NCBI GenBank assembly: GCA_041666525.1
Contig: JBAYGT010000013.1
Span: forward strand, 4,893 to 68,892
Source: JBAXTZ01 sp041666525
GTDB taxonomy: Bacteria; Bacillota; Negativicutes; JBAXTZ01
DNA length: 64,000 bases
Direction of reading: 5' to 3'
Part shown: piece after piece, positions 1-9,718 of the stretch
How the letters are laid out: the number at the start of each line of letters is the position of its first letter
How positions within the stretch are numbered: the first letter of the stretch is position 1
Program-made: the position numbers and the translations under genes
Notes under the pieces: model-generated
Told to the model about the DNA's origin: nothing
The model's input: the letters and a program-made list of their open reading frames with translations, nothing else
Databases searched by the model: none

Positions 1-60
1 TGATGTTTTTTCGCTCATTACGGTAATATTTGAGTGAGCATAGATGCTTAACAAGTAAAA

Positions 61-102
61 AATAACCGTTGATTAAATAGTATTATTTAATCAACGGTTA
101 TT
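61..102. terminator. Bidirectional rho-independent terminator
   Basis: A perfect 19-bp inverted repeat (61-79 with 84-102) encloses a 4-nt loop. It is flanked by T-runs on both strands: TTTTT after it on + and AAAA before it (TTTT on -). It lies just downstream of the minus-strand solute-binding protein gene, so it can end that transcript and also one entering from the left edge of the window. Confidence 0.85.
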
Positions 103-117
103 TTTGTTGTTAAATTT

Positions 118-921
118 TTATTTTTTCGCAAACCACTTATCATAGATTTTTTGCAATTCGCCGTTTTTCTTCATTTCGGTAAGCGCTTTGTTTAATTTTT
201 CAATTAATTGAGTATTGTCTTTTTTTACAACCATTGCAAATTCTTCGTCAGATAACATATTTACAATTTTTAAGCGTTTCATTTTGCGTTCACTCAATGC
301 ATACTCTGCTGACATTTTATCCATTATTATCGCATCAAGATCGCCGTTGAACAGATCGATAAACATATCTTGCTGGTTTTGATAACCGCGAATTTTGGCG
401 CCCTTGATAGCGCTGGCTTGCGGAACCATTGTTGTATTTAATTCGACACCGACAATTTTGCCGGACAAGTCATCTGCGCTGGTAATGTTGTCGTTTTTAA
501 AGGCTACGATGCAAGCACCACCTTTTGCGTAGGGAATCGTGAAACCGACATTCTGTTTGCGGTCGTCGGTTATTGAAACACCGCCGATGGCAACGTCGAT
601 ATTTTTCCCTTGCTCAATTTGTTCGAATATTTTTCCGAAAGCGATGTCGCGAAATTCAATTGTCAGTCCAGCTTTTTTGGCGGCAGCGGTTATTACATCC
701 ACATCGAATCCCTGGTATTCTGCTGTTTTGGCGACAGACGCTGTAGAAAGACCATCGTCAAGAATTACCGAGACAGGTTGAGTTACAAAAGTATATGGCG
801 GATTATTGTCCACACCGACGATGATTCTGTCGGCGGTCTTGCTATTGCCGCATCCGGCGACAAAAATTACGGTTACACCCAACATTATTGTTGTGAGTAA
901 AATCATGAATAATTTGTTCAT
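118..921 (-). CDS. Amino-acid ABC transporter substrate-binding lipoprotein (SBP family 3)
   Basis: Probably an extracytoplasmic receptor for a polar amino acid importer. The N-terminus is a lipoprotein signal (MNKLF, hydrophobic core, lipobox ending VAGC) and the mature part matches the family 3 solute-binding fold: IIVGVDNNPPYTF near the start, GFDVDVITAAAKKAG, then DVAIGGVSITDDRK and a C-terminal LQKIYDKWF helix. The start at 921 is chosen because GGGAG lies 8 nt upstream; an ATG 18 bases earlier overlaps that ribosome site. No permease or ATPase gene adjoins it and a terminator follows, so it is a solitary receptor. Substrate is not readable from the sequence; the long PVSVILDDGLSTASVAKTA insert near residues 50-70 is unusual for the family. 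Confidence 0.88.
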   Translation of the reverse strand: MNKLFMILLTTIMLGVTVIFVAGCGNSKTADRIIVGVDNNPPYTFVTQPVSVILDDGLSTASVAKTAEYQGFDVDVITAAAKKAGLTIEFRDIAFGKIFEQIEQGKNIDVAIGGVSITDDRKQNVGFTIPYAKGGACIVAFKNDNITSADDLSGKIVGVELNTTMVPQASAIKGAKIRGYQNQQDMFIDLFNGDLDAIIMDKMSAEYALSERKMKRLKIVNMLSDEEFAMVVKKDNTQLIEKLNKALTEMKKNGELQKIYDKWFAKK

Positions 922-1197
922 TTTGCACACTCCCTTCAAATGATGCTTTGATGCTTTTCAAGCTGGTATATTAAATAAATGAGCTAGCTTAATTATACCA
1001 TATAGATTTTTTGATTGTATAAAAAATAATCAAGTGCGAGTCTTGTGAAGCTTATTTTTCACAGCGTTTGTTGAGCTGAATTGCAACGAGAACTAGAAAG
1101 TTGGAGAATAAAAATGCATTTTAGCTGGCTTTGATTTGACAAAAAGAGTATAATATTAGCGGATTAAGAGCGAGGCCGGTTCGCGAATTATATTTTT

Positions 1198-1206
1198 TGA
1201 TATAAT
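1198..1206 (+). promoter_or_regulatory. Extended -10 promoter element
   Basis: TGATATAAT (TGnTATAAT form) lies 33 bases before the start codon of the COG2403-like GTPase gene. No convincing -35 box is present at the usual spacing, which extended -10 promoters tolerate. A second TATAAT at 1149-1154 lies further upstream. The rest of the 940-1238 gap shows no gene. Confidence 0.45.
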
Positions 1207-1238
1207 AGCGAGAGGTCTCTATTTATTTTGGAGGATAC

Positions 1239-2564
<1,326 letters not shown>

Positions 2565-2571
2565 TAAGTTC

Positions 2572-2602
2572 AAAAGACTCCGCTTTCGCGGAGTCTTTTT
2601 TT
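2572..2602 (+). terminator. Rho-independent terminator
   Basis: A 12-bp perfect stem (2572-2583 with 2588-2599, loop TTTC) merges into a run of seven T. It ends the COG2403 gene transcript and separates it from the convergent small lipoprotein gene. Confidence 0.92.
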
Positions 2603-2628
2603 ATCAATGGTCAAGAACATTTGTTATT

Positions 2629-3120
2629 TCAAGGAAGCGGTATTAAATCAATAATCTTATAATCAATTAACTCTGAATTAATTACTGGTGGCGCAATTTC
2701 TATTTCATTTTCACTCGAATATTTATGATTATTAACTTTGACAACATAAACGATAGTCTGGCTTGTTTTTACGTGTTTAATTGCATATAGTTGATTTTTG
2801 TCAGTTTTCATCAAAAACTTATATCTGCCACGATAGCCAGTTGCTTTGGCAAAACCAATAATAATATCGCCTACCGTTTTGTAAACTAATATATCATCTA
2901 GAACCAGCACTTTACCGATTTGGAGACAATCTTCGTTATCAGTTAATTCAACAGCATCATATTTTTCGGAAAACTCTTTTACGGATTGATTAATTTTCGC
3001 GTTGTTTTGACTAATTACTTGTTCTGTAGCTTTTTTTTGCGACGCTTGGTCGTTTTTGCTACAACACATTGAGGAAAAAGTCAGAAAAAGAACCATCGCA
3101 ACTATTATTAACCTTTTCAT
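2629..3120 (-). CDS. Hypothetical small lipoprotein
   Basis: A 163-residue protein I do not recognise. It begins with a short positively charged, hydrophobic signal (MKRLIIVAMVLFLTF) followed by SSMCC, a plausible lipidation site although the lipobox is weak. The mature region is hydrophilic, with a run of charged residues to about residue 60 and then a beta-rich part (IVYVVKVNNHKY). GGAGG stands 5 nt before the ATG. AT content is higher than in the flanking genes, which is typical of a fast-evolving surface protein. No partner gene is evident. Confidence 0.6.
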   Translation of the reverse strand: MKRLIIVAMVLFLTFSSMCCSKNDQASQKKATEQVISQNNAKINQSVKEFSEKYDAVELTDNEDCLQIGKVLVLDDILVYKTVGDIIIGFAKATGYRGRYKFLMKTDKNQLYAIKHVKTSQTIVYVVKVNNHKYSSENEIEIAPPVINSELIDYKIIDLIPLP

Positions 3121-3318
3121 AAAGCCTCCGTTATTATTACATATATAATACAGACGCGGATTAGATTAATTGATTACAGAAACAATAACAGCCTAAATAA
3201 AACGACAATTGTCACAGAAACATTGTCCTGCACCTAATTATAACTCATAATAATTAAATTATGGATATTTATGATTAAATATTCCTCATATTATTTGATT
3301 TTTGTTCGTTTATAAAAA

Positions 3319-3345
3319 AAACCGACATCGTAATGATGTCGGTTT
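3319..3345 (-). terminator. Terminator of the tRNA-Leu operon
   Basis: An 11-bp stem (3319-3329 with 3335-3345) with a 5-nt loop is followed on the minus strand by a T-run (the AAAAAAA at 3314-3320 on +). It lies 9 bases after the CCA end of the second tRNA. Confidence 0.88.
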
Positions 3346-3354
3346 AAATAATTA

Positions 3355-3438
3355 TGGTGCGGTTGATGGGATTTGAACCCATACACCTTTCGGCGCCACC
3401 CCCTCAAGATGGTGCGTCTGCCGTTCCGCCACAACCGC
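3355..3438 (-). tRNA. tRNA-Leu (anticodon GAG)
   Basis: Class II tRNA of 84 nt with an encoded CCA end. Acceptor GCGGTTG pairs with CAACCGC. The anticodon stem CCATC/GGTGG holds the loop TTGAGGG, giving anticodon GAG for CUC/CUU leucine codons. The T-arm reads GGGTTCAAATCCC. It is transcribed together with the tRNA-Leu gene 17 nt upstream. Confidence 0.95.
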
Positions 3439-3455
3439 GGGTAAAATGCCAAATT

Positions 3456-3541
3456 TGGTGCGGTCGAATGGATTTGAACCATCACGAGGTTGCCCTCACT
3501 AGCTCCTGAGGCTAGCGCGTCTGCCGTTCCGCCACGACCGC
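3456..3541 (-). tRNA. tRNA-Leu (anticodon CAG)
   Basis: Class II tRNA of 86 nt with encoded CCA. Acceptor GCGGTCG pairs with CGACCGC; anticodon stem CTAGC/GCTAG with loop CTCAGGA gives anticodon CAG for CUG. The long variable arm (GTGAGGGCAACCTCGT) is typical of leucine tRNAs. It is the first gene of a two-tRNA operon. Confidence 0.95.
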
Positions 3542-3557
3542 AGGTAACAGCCTTGAT

Positions 3558-3586
3558 ATAATAGCATAGCTGATTTTATGAGTCAA
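3558..3586 (-). promoter_or_regulatory. Promoter of the tRNA-Leu operon
   Basis: On the minus strand TTGACT (3586-3581), a 17-nt spacer and TATTAT (3563-3558) form a good sigma-A promoter. Initiation would fall about 10 nt before the first tRNA. Confidence 0.8.
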
Positions 3587-3622
3587 GAGGCAGTTGAATA
3601 AAATAAGGGACTTATTCGGTTG

Positions 3623-4891
3623 TTAAGCTGTTGTCGAGGCTGATTTGATGATCTCGTCAGCAGCAATTGGGCGCTTGATCATCGCGTAGCATATTGCGCT
3701 AATCGCGCAGAGTATACCGCTGATGACGAAGACAAAGTCATAGGAACCGGTAAAGGCAATAATATAACCGGTGCCAAGCGGCGCTAGCGCTCCGCCGATG
3801 AAACTGGCTGAGTTTTGAATTCCGCCTATTGTTCCGACCGCTTCACGTGGCGAAATGTCGCCGACTAATGCCCAGAGCACTCCGACCCGCAACGCTCCGG
3901 CGAACAAGCTGATAGTAATAAGTGCCACTGCAATTGTTGTGCTGGAAACATAGTTTACCGGAATTACCGCAACAGCAGCCAAAAGTGAACCACCGACAGT
4001 TGGTACGAGGCGTGCCTTAATTGTAGACATACCGCGTTTAATTAATTTATCGGATATCCAGCCGCCGATTGGCACAGCCAGAACACCCGCCAAAAATGGG
4101 ATTGCGGCAATCCAACCAGCAGTGGTTAATGACATACCGCGGTCTTTAGTCAGATAGGTTGGCAACCAGGTGAAATATAGCCAAAATACATAGCTGGTGC
4201 CGATGTTACCGAGATTGAGCCAAATAGTCGTCGGATGCCATAGTAGTTTATTAAAACTGAAATTTCGCACAAGACTTGCTGTTTTAAAAATCGGTGCGTG
4301 CGGCGGTTTGTAGTTGTCGCCGCGATAGTATATTAGCCACAAAACTGCGATGACGATACCAAAAAGTCCGAGTGCGATGAACATGCCGCGCCAACCCATA
4401 AACAACATCATATAGGTGATTAAGGGCGGCGCGAACCCGTTAGCGATTTTCGGACCCATGTTCACTACGGACGAAGCTAATCCACGTTCTTTATCGGCAA
4501 AGTATAATTGGGTAACTTTGCCTGCACAAATAAAAAATGGCGCTTCGGCGATACCCAATAGTATGCGGATAAGAAACATCGACATAAACCCCTGGATAAA
4601 ACCGCCGGCGACTGTGGCAACCGACCAAGCTAATGTTGACCACAAAAAAATTCTACCTAAACCCCATTTGTCGACCAGCCAACCCATCGGTAAATTGGTC
4701 CACATGTATGAAATGGCAAATGCCGACAGCAACCAACCCATTTGCACCGAATTAAAGCCGAATTCTCCGGCAATAGTGGTGTTGGCCATACTCAGGTTTA
4801 CGCGATCGAGGTAATTCATAATCGAACCAATGAGCATGATGATGATAATCGTCCAGCGATAATCCTTATACCAAGATAATTTTATTGCCAT
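3623..4891 (-). CDS. MFS transporter, anion:cation symporter (ACS) family
   Basis: A 422-residue integral membrane protein with about 12 hydrophobic segments, of the MFS branch that carries hexuronates, glucarate/galactarate and related organic anions. The opening helix IMNYLDRVNLSMA is diagnostic of this group, with the loop motif GWLVDKWGLGR (A-like motif) and a WLIYYR end to the first half. AAGGAG precedes the ATG and overlaps the stop codon of the upstream lipase-fold gene, so the two genes are one operon. The substrate cannot be read from the sequence; an acid released by, or sensed through, the upstream secreted protein is a guess only. Confidence 0.85.
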   Translation of the reverse strand: MAIKLSWYKDYRWTIIIIMLIGSIMNYLDRVNLSMANTTIAGEFGFNSVQMGWLLSAFAISYMWTNLPMGWLVDKWGLGRIFLWSTLAWSVATVAGGFIQGFMSMFLIRILLGIAEAPFFICAGKVTQLYFADKERGLASSVVNMGPKIANGFAPPLITYMMLFMGWRGMFIALGLFGIVIAVLWLIYYRGDNYKPPHAPIFKTASLVRNFSFNKLLWHPTTIWLNLGNIGTSYVFWLYFTWLPTYLTKDRGMSLTTAGWIAAIPFLAGVLAVPIGGWISDKLIKRGMSTIKARLVPTVGGSLLAAVAVIPVNYVSSTTIAVALITISLFAGALRVGVLWALVGDISPREAVGTIGGIQNSASFIGGALAPLGTGYIIAFTGSYDFVFVISGILCAISAICYAMIKRPIAADEIIKSASTTA

Positions 4892-4903
4892 GGATTTCTC
4901 CTT

Positions 4904-6802
4904 CTACCACGGATCACAGGGTCCGGTTACACAGATCATCCGATCATTGGATTTAATTTCAGTTTGTTTAATCTCATTGTCGAGTTTTGCTTGTTGACGC
5001 AGCCAAATTTCCTCGTTCCAGCGGTGAATGTAATCATGGCTGTTCTTTAATATTATACCGAAGTATTTTTTATAACTGTGTTCGGCAAGGGTGTAATTGG
5101 CAATATAGCCAGGGGGGAGTGATACTAAATCGCCGTTTTGCGGCATGAACAGCGGCAATTGCAAAACAGTTGTGTTAGAAGCAAATTCGCCTAACTGCGG
5201 TATTACGTCCCGATAATTAGTGACTTGATAAGCTTTAACTTTTTGCGTCAATAAAGTTTGCATTTCCGGACTAATCGCGGCCCAATCGCCAGTGGTAAGC
5301 AAACGAATATGTCCGGCCTCAACTTTTTGGTCACTGGCGATTAGCGCCGCAAGGTATGCAGCATAGCTACCGCCGGCACCAAAACCAGCAAGGAGCACGC
5401 GGCTGTCTTTGTCGGCTTTTAATTGTTCAACAAAACTGCTGAAAGCGGGGTCTTTTAGCAACTGGTTCAAGTCATCGGCGACCGGTTTCAACATCTTGCC
5501 AAAGGCAGGTGATTCCACGATAAAATCTTTATCCAGTCGTTTCAAAAAATCTAAAGAGCTTACGCCAATACCGATGATGTAGTAATGCTTGCCGTCGGTG
5601 TCCAACCGTTTACTGTATACTACCGAAAAAGTTGCGACCGGCGTTGCTGATGTTGGTGTTTGATAAATGCCTTTGCCGTTAAAACGCGTAAGGTTGAAAT
5701 CATGTTTGGTAAGATGATTAGCAAATGGCAAATAGTTATCGTTATAAGCCGCTAAGGCTGCTCCGACGGTTAATCCGCCTAAAAACAAATACTGCTGACT
5801 GTTGATATTGGTTAGGTTTGCTTTGGGCGGCGGAATTATATCCGCCAATGGAATGATTGTTGCATCAAATGCTGCCTGCGGATATTCGGTGTTCCAGACA
5901 TCGGTTATAAAATTTGCACAGACATTGTTTAGGACTGTTTGGTACAGTCTGGAATTATCTAAAACATTAGCGTATTGGCAAGGAACAGTTACCACGTTAC
6001 CAACCGGGTAAAAATCGATTGAATTCAGAGTAAGCGCCAGCGGATCATTTGGACGAATAAAATTAATTACGTTTAGCTTGCCTTTGATTGAATCGGCAAA
6101 GCCCTTGCCGGCAATTGAAGGGGCGGAAAATTGAATGACGTTCAGTTGTTGTGGCAGTATGCCAAAGTTTCTGCTGGCTATTGCTCCGGCAATTAGCGCA
6201 AAACCACCACCAAATTCTGTACCGCAAAAGGTGATCTGCACGTTGATATCAGCTTTGGCTGCTTGGCATATGTTATAAAGCTTATTTTTCTGCATAGCCG
6301 GCTCGGCGACTGCCGAAAAATAATTATGGACGGCATCGTCAAAATCCATATAACGTACCGGCGTTCCACAATCAGCCGCGAATCGGGCGAGGTTTTGCGG
6401 CAAAAGATTTTGAAAAACAACGTATAATTGGAGTTGTTTACTGGTAGATCTTGAATAGATGTTTATGAAATTGTCATCGCTGGTTTCGTTTTTAAAACCA
6501 CAATCTGCCAGCAATTTTGCGGTTTTCAAATTGCCGGCTTGTGAATTAATGGCAAGCAATGCTGTAAATATCGTTTGCTGATCAAGTGCTGAAAACTCGT
6601 AGCGTAAATCTGCCAATGAGGTTAGTGCAGGTTGAGCCGTGGTAGTTTCGTCAACCGGGAATTCGGCGCTATATTCTTCTGTCCAAATATCTTGGATGTT
6701 TTTGAATTCGGTGGACACGGTAAAATTGTCGGCAAAACCAGTTGCGGTGATTGTCAACATCCCCAAAAGCGTCAAAAAAATAAACAGAACTTTAATTTTC
6801 AT
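4904..6802 (-). CDS. Secreted tandem lipase-fold protein lacking nucleophile serines
   Basis: A 632-residue exported protein (signal peptide MKIKVLFIF...ATGFAD) built of two related halves. Both begin with a similar segment (IQDIWTEEYS near residue 36 and ITDVWNTEYP near 299) and both carry a nucleophile-elbow motif of class 3 lipases, but altered: GTEFGG at residues 194-199 and GFGAGG at 473-478, where GxSxGG is expected. Serine is Glu in the first and Gly in the second. The lipase acid region survives (RPNDPLA near 250; NYRDVIPQL in the second half). It is therefore probably a non-catalytic or altered-chemistry lipase-fold protein. The start at 6802 follows CAGGAG; an ATG 15 bases upstream overlaps that site. 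It is cotranscribed with the MFS gene. Confidence 0.72.
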   Translation of the reverse strand: MKIKVLFIFLTLLGMLTITATGFADNFTVSTEFKNIQDIWTEEYSAEFPVDETTTAQPALTSLADLRYEFSALDQQTIFTALLAINSQAGNLKTAKLLADCGFKNETSDDNFINIYSRSTSKQLQLYVVFQNLLPQNLARFAADCGTPVRYMDFDDAVHNYFSAVAEPAMQKNKLYNICQAAKADINVQITFCGTEFGGGFALIAGAIASRNFGILPQQLNVIQFSAPSIAGKGFADSIKGKLNVINFIRPNDPLALTLNSIDFYPVGNVVTVPCQYANVLDNSRLYQTVLNNVCANFITDVWNTEYPQAAFDATIIPLADIIPPPKANLTNINSQQYLFLGGLTVGAALAAYNDNYLPFANHLTKHDFNLTRFNGKGIYQTPTSATPVATFSVVYSKRLDTDGKHYYIIGIGVSSLDFLKRLDKDFIVESPAFGKMLKPVADDLNQLLKDPAFSSFVEQLKADKDSRVLLAGFGAGGSYAAYLAALIASDQKVEAGHIRLLTTGDWAAISPEMQTLLTQKVKAYQVTNYRDVIPQLGEFASNTTVLQLPLFMPQNGDLVSLPPGYIANYTLAEHSYKKYFGIILKNSHDYIHRWNEEIWLRQQAKLDNEIKQTEIKSNDRMICVTGPCDPW

Positions 6803-6930
6803 AACAAACTCCTGCACCGACGCTGTTTGTTGATAAAACGTACTATATTTAGTATCTTTTAATCATCGAGCTTTGTCAATGTTTTTCCAACTTCAAAAAA
6901 TGAAACTGCTGATATATTTTTTGTGAGCAC

Positions 6931-6958
6931 TTGAAAAAAAAACGTAGTGTGTTACAAT
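6931..6958 (+). promoter_or_regulatory. Promoter of the 6S RNA candidate
   Basis: TTGAAA (6931-6936), a 16-nt spacer and TACAAT (6953-6958) form a sigma-A promoter. Transcription would begin near 6965, exactly where the structured RNA starts, which supports both calls. Confidence 0.7.
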
Positions 6959-6964
6959 TTTTCT

Positions 6965-7150
6965 AACCCTACTGTGTGCGTGTAGTGTCATTTGTTTTGA
7001 ACCAACAAATTGAGTTAAGGGAACCGTACTTCAATTCCTGGCATGTAGGACCGCCCAGCAGCGGGAAACGGCAAACGGAGGCGAGAGGCGCCCACCTGTG
7101 AGAACAGGTTCGAAAACTCGGGCGCGTTACGGCATGTGTGGGGGATTTTT
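6965..7150 (+). ncRNA. ssrS: 6S RNA candidate (structured RNA of about 185 nt)
   Basis: A GC-rich structured stretch in an AT-rich gap. The 5' end CCCTAC (6967-6972) can pair with GTGGGG near the 3' end, closing the molecule, and ATTTTTGTTT follows as a termination-like tract. Inside lie CCGC/GCGG (7051-7064), and GCGCCC (7088-7093) pairing with GGGCGC (7120-7125) around a hairpin ACCTGT-GAGA-ACAGGT (7094-7109). The sequence CCCACCTG...CAGGTTC followed by ACGGCAT resembles the 3' half of known 6S RNAs, and length, closing stem and own promoter fit. This is recognition by eye, not a covariance search. The alternative is a leader or riboswitch of the HD-GYP gene that begins 17 nt later. Confidence 0.6.
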
Positions 7151-7166
7151 GTTTAAAGAGTGAATT

Positions 7167-8918
7167 ATGAAAATCAAAACTAGTTTAGCAATCACTCAAA
7201 TCGTTTTGTTGACGGGATTTACTGTTGTTTTGTTATATTTTGGCAATGCTTTTTGGCTGGAAGATTATATTGCTCGCGAACAAGGTGAAAATCGCGAGCG
7301 AATAGCCAGAATTGCGGCTGCCTTTGATCAGAACTGTAATATATTGTTGACACTTACTAACGATTGGGGATTTTGGGATGACGCTTACGCTTTTGTCAAT
7401 GGAGTAAAACCGGAATTTGCTGAGCAATATGGCCAGACAAATGCACTATCGTTGTCAAAAATGGGTGTTGATTTAATGTTATTGTATGACAAAGATGGTA
7501 ATAAATTACTGACATCTTTTGCTGACAGTAGCCGTGAACGTTCACTGGTAGACGATGGCAAACTAAGCTCGGTGTTTGCCAAGGATGGTGTTTTGCAACA
7601 ATTACAATTAGAGAAATCTAATACTGGGGGTGCATTCACTACGGTTGTTATGTGTGGAAAGAATCCAATACTGGTTGCTGCAACAAAGGTTATGCCAAAT
7701 AACGGCAAAGGCGAGTTTAGCGGCCATGTATTGTTTGGTAAAGAAATAAATGATAAATTTTTGGCGGATTTACTTAAAAAAAACTATATCCACGATGTGA
7801 AACTTGAATTTTCTGATGACCCTCCTCAATGGTTGCGAACAAAGATTTCAAACTCCGTTCAGTTGTTTAAATATTATCCGGACCCCCAGTCAGAAAACGA
7901 GAGCGGATTTTTTGTTGTGCGGACTTTAGGAAAACAACCGCTGTATGTGAAAACTACGGTTATGGTAGAAGGAAAAGCCAAAGGCAAAATGGAGATGTTT
8001 GTATTAATATTGCTGACGTGTGTGCTTACAGTGGTATTGTTACACTTTATTATTGCACGACGGGTTTTGTTTGGAAAATTCAATATTATTGCCGACTTTC
8101 TTCAGCGGTTTGATGTAAATCAACTGCGGTTCAATGTCAAACGGCTTGAACTGAGTGGCGAGGATGAACTCAATGATATGGCGAAAGCATTCAATCAAAC
8201 TATTAACGAAGTTGGGGTGTTGTACAAGAATTTGTTGACCGAGCTCGAAGAACACAAAAAAATCGAACAACAATTAAACGAAGCCCAGATCGGTACAATA
8301 TATTCGTTGGCAAAATTAGCCGAATGCCGTGATAATGATACGGGTATTCACCTCGCGAGAATTTCCCGAACCTGCAAACTAATTGCCGGTATGGCGCGTT
8401 TGCGTCCAGAATATTCGGCGTTGATTGACGATAAATTTATTTCAGCGATTGAAGTAGCAGCGACATTACATGATATTGGCAAAGTAGGTGTCAGCGATGC
8501 GATATTAAACAAAAGCGCTGATCTAACTGCTGAAGAGTTTGAAATGATAAAAAAACATACAGTACTTGGTGCGAATGCCTTGCAGGAAATGTCCGAAAAA
8601 TATCCTGCAAATGAGTTTTTGAAAATGGCTTGCGAAATCGCGCGCTGTCATCATGAAAGGTGGAGTGGTAAAGGTTATCCAAGAGGAATTGGCGGCGTGG
8701 AAATTCCACTGTCAGCACGAATAACCGCGATTGCCGACGTATTCGATGCTTTGATATCGTCGCGCTGTTATAAACCGGCCTATAATTCCGAAACAAGCAA
8801 AAACATCATTGCTGATCTGAGTGGCGAGCAATTTGATCCAATATTGGTAGAAGTATTTATTGAGTGCTATGCTGATATTATTAAACAATACTACCCAATT
8901 TATGAAGCAGATGTTTAG
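7167..8918 (+). CDS. Membrane HD-GYP cyclic-di-GMP phosphodiesterase with CHASE4-like sensor
   Basis: A 583-residue signalling protein. Transmembrane helix 1 is at residues 6-27; an extracytoplasmic sensor follows with the CHASE4-like motif TNDWGFWDDAY near 65; helix 2 is near 275-297; then a HAMP-type segment and a coiled coil (ELEEHKKIEQQLNEAQ). The C-terminal HD domain has HDIGKVGVSDAIL (about 434) and the GYP motif HHERWSGKGYP (about 494), in which the usual HHExxDGxGYP aspartate is Ser. It should hydrolyse c-di-GMP in response to an external signal. It starts 17 nt after the structured RNA, so it may share its promoter by readthrough; its own ribosome site is weak (AAAGAG). Confidence 0.88.
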   Translation: MKIKTSLAITQIVLLTGFTVVLLYFGNAFWLEDYIAREQGENRERIARIAAAFDQNCNILLTLTNDWGFWDDAYAFVNGVKPEFAEQYGQTNALSLSKMGVDLMLLYDKDGNKLLTSFADSSRERSLVDDGKLSSVFAKDGVLQQLQLEKSNTGGAFTTVVMCGKNPILVAATKVMPNNGKGEFSGHVLFGKEINDKFLADLLKKNYIHDVKLEFSDDPPQWLRTKISNSVQLFKYYPDPQSENESGFFVVRTLGKQPLYVKTTVMVEGKAKGKMEMFVLILLTCVLTVVLLHFIIARRVLFGKFNIIADFLQRFDVNQLRFNVKRLELSGEDELNDMAKAFNQTINEVGVLYKNLLTELEEHKKIEQQLNEAQIGTIYSLAKLAECRDNDTGIHLARISRTCKLIAGMARLRPEYSALIDDKFISAIEVAATLHDIGKVGVSDAILNKSADLTAEEFEMIKKHTVLGANALQEMSEKYPANEFLKMACEIARCHHERWSGKGYPRGIGGVEIPLSARITAIADVFDALISSRCYKPAYNSETSKNIIADLSGEQFDPILVEVFIECYADIIKQYYPIYEADV

Positions 8919-8942
8919 TCTACGGGCTACAGGAGTAAGTTA

Positions 8943-9716
8943 ATGTTATATCCAAATTTCAAAAACAAACAAGGTTGCAGTTCGGTTGTGACTGCCCGGC
9001 AATATATTGATTATGTTAAAAAACTGCACAAATTTGATTTGGTAATTGCTCCTCAGTCGGTAATCATCTGCTATAGCAACCGACTTTACAAATACATTAT
9101 GGAGATTCATACCAAACGCAGGGTGAGCACCCCGGCAGGCGAAATGCTGTTACTGGATGTTGAAGGGGACATTGCCGTTGTTGGTGGTTTTGGAATCGGT
9201 GCACCGGTTGCAATAGCGAAACTCGAAGAAATGATTGCATTCGGAGTCAAACAATTTTTGTCAATCGGCGAGGCTGGCGCGTTGCAACATGAATTGGCGA
9301 TTGGAGACATCGTATTGTGTGAGCGTGCCATTCGTGATGAAGGAACATCGCATCACTATCTGGCGAGTGCAAAATACGCCTATCCATCCAAAGTCATCAC
9401 GGCGCAAATCGCCAATACCTTGGAACAAATGGGGCATGAATACACGCGTGGCACTTCGTGGACAGTTGATGCATTGTATCGTGAGACGTTTGATGAAGTA
9501 AAACGCTATCAGGTAGAAGGCGTGAAAACTGTGGAAATGGAAGCCTCGGCGTTATTTGTTGTCGCAAAATACCACAGTGTTGAATTGGGGGCTTTTTTCT
9601 GCGTAAGTGACTCGCTGGCGGATTTTTCCTGGCGGCCGGAATTTCACAGCGGGGAAAATCGTGACGGGTTGGAAACTTTATATGAAATTGCGGTGAAAAC
9701 ACTGCGCGGGAGGTAG
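8943..9716 (+). CDS. Nucleoside phosphorylase (PNP/UDP family)
   Basis: A 257-residue member of the purine-nucleoside/uridine phosphorylase superfamily, which splits nucleosides with phosphate into base and (deoxy)ribose-1-phosphate. Visible motifs are VVGGFGIGAPVAIAKLEE (phosphate-binding side), SIGEAGALQ (usually GTAGG/GSAG) and VKTVEMEASALF, the ribose-binding Glu-Met-Glu signature. The first 50 residues form an extension relative to bacterial DeoD/Udp. AGGAG precedes the ATG by 7 nt. It lies 24 nt after the HD-GYP gene and 2 nt before the esterase gene. With deoB and upp elsewhere in the window it fits nucleoside salvage; base specificity is unclear. Confidence 0.85.
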   Translation: MLYPNFKNKQGCSSVVTARQYIDYVKKLHKFDLVIAPQSVIICYSNRLYKYIMEIHTKRRVSTPAGEMLLLDVEGDIAVVGGFGIGAPVAIAKLEEMIAFGVKQFLSIGEAGALQHELAIGDIVLCERAIRDEGTSHHYLASAKYAYPSKVITAQIANTLEQMGHEYTRGTSWTVDALYRETFDEVKRYQVEGVKTVEMEASALFVVAKYHSVELGAFFCVSDSLADFSWRPEFHSGENRDGLETLYEIAVKTLRGR

Positions 9717-9718
9717 AT

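Noticed and set aside
6965..7150. c-di-GMP riboswitch upstream of the HD-GYP gene
   Set aside because: The position is tempting, but the conserved GEMM-I core and the class II core are not found. The pairing pattern and 3' motifs fit 6S RNA better.
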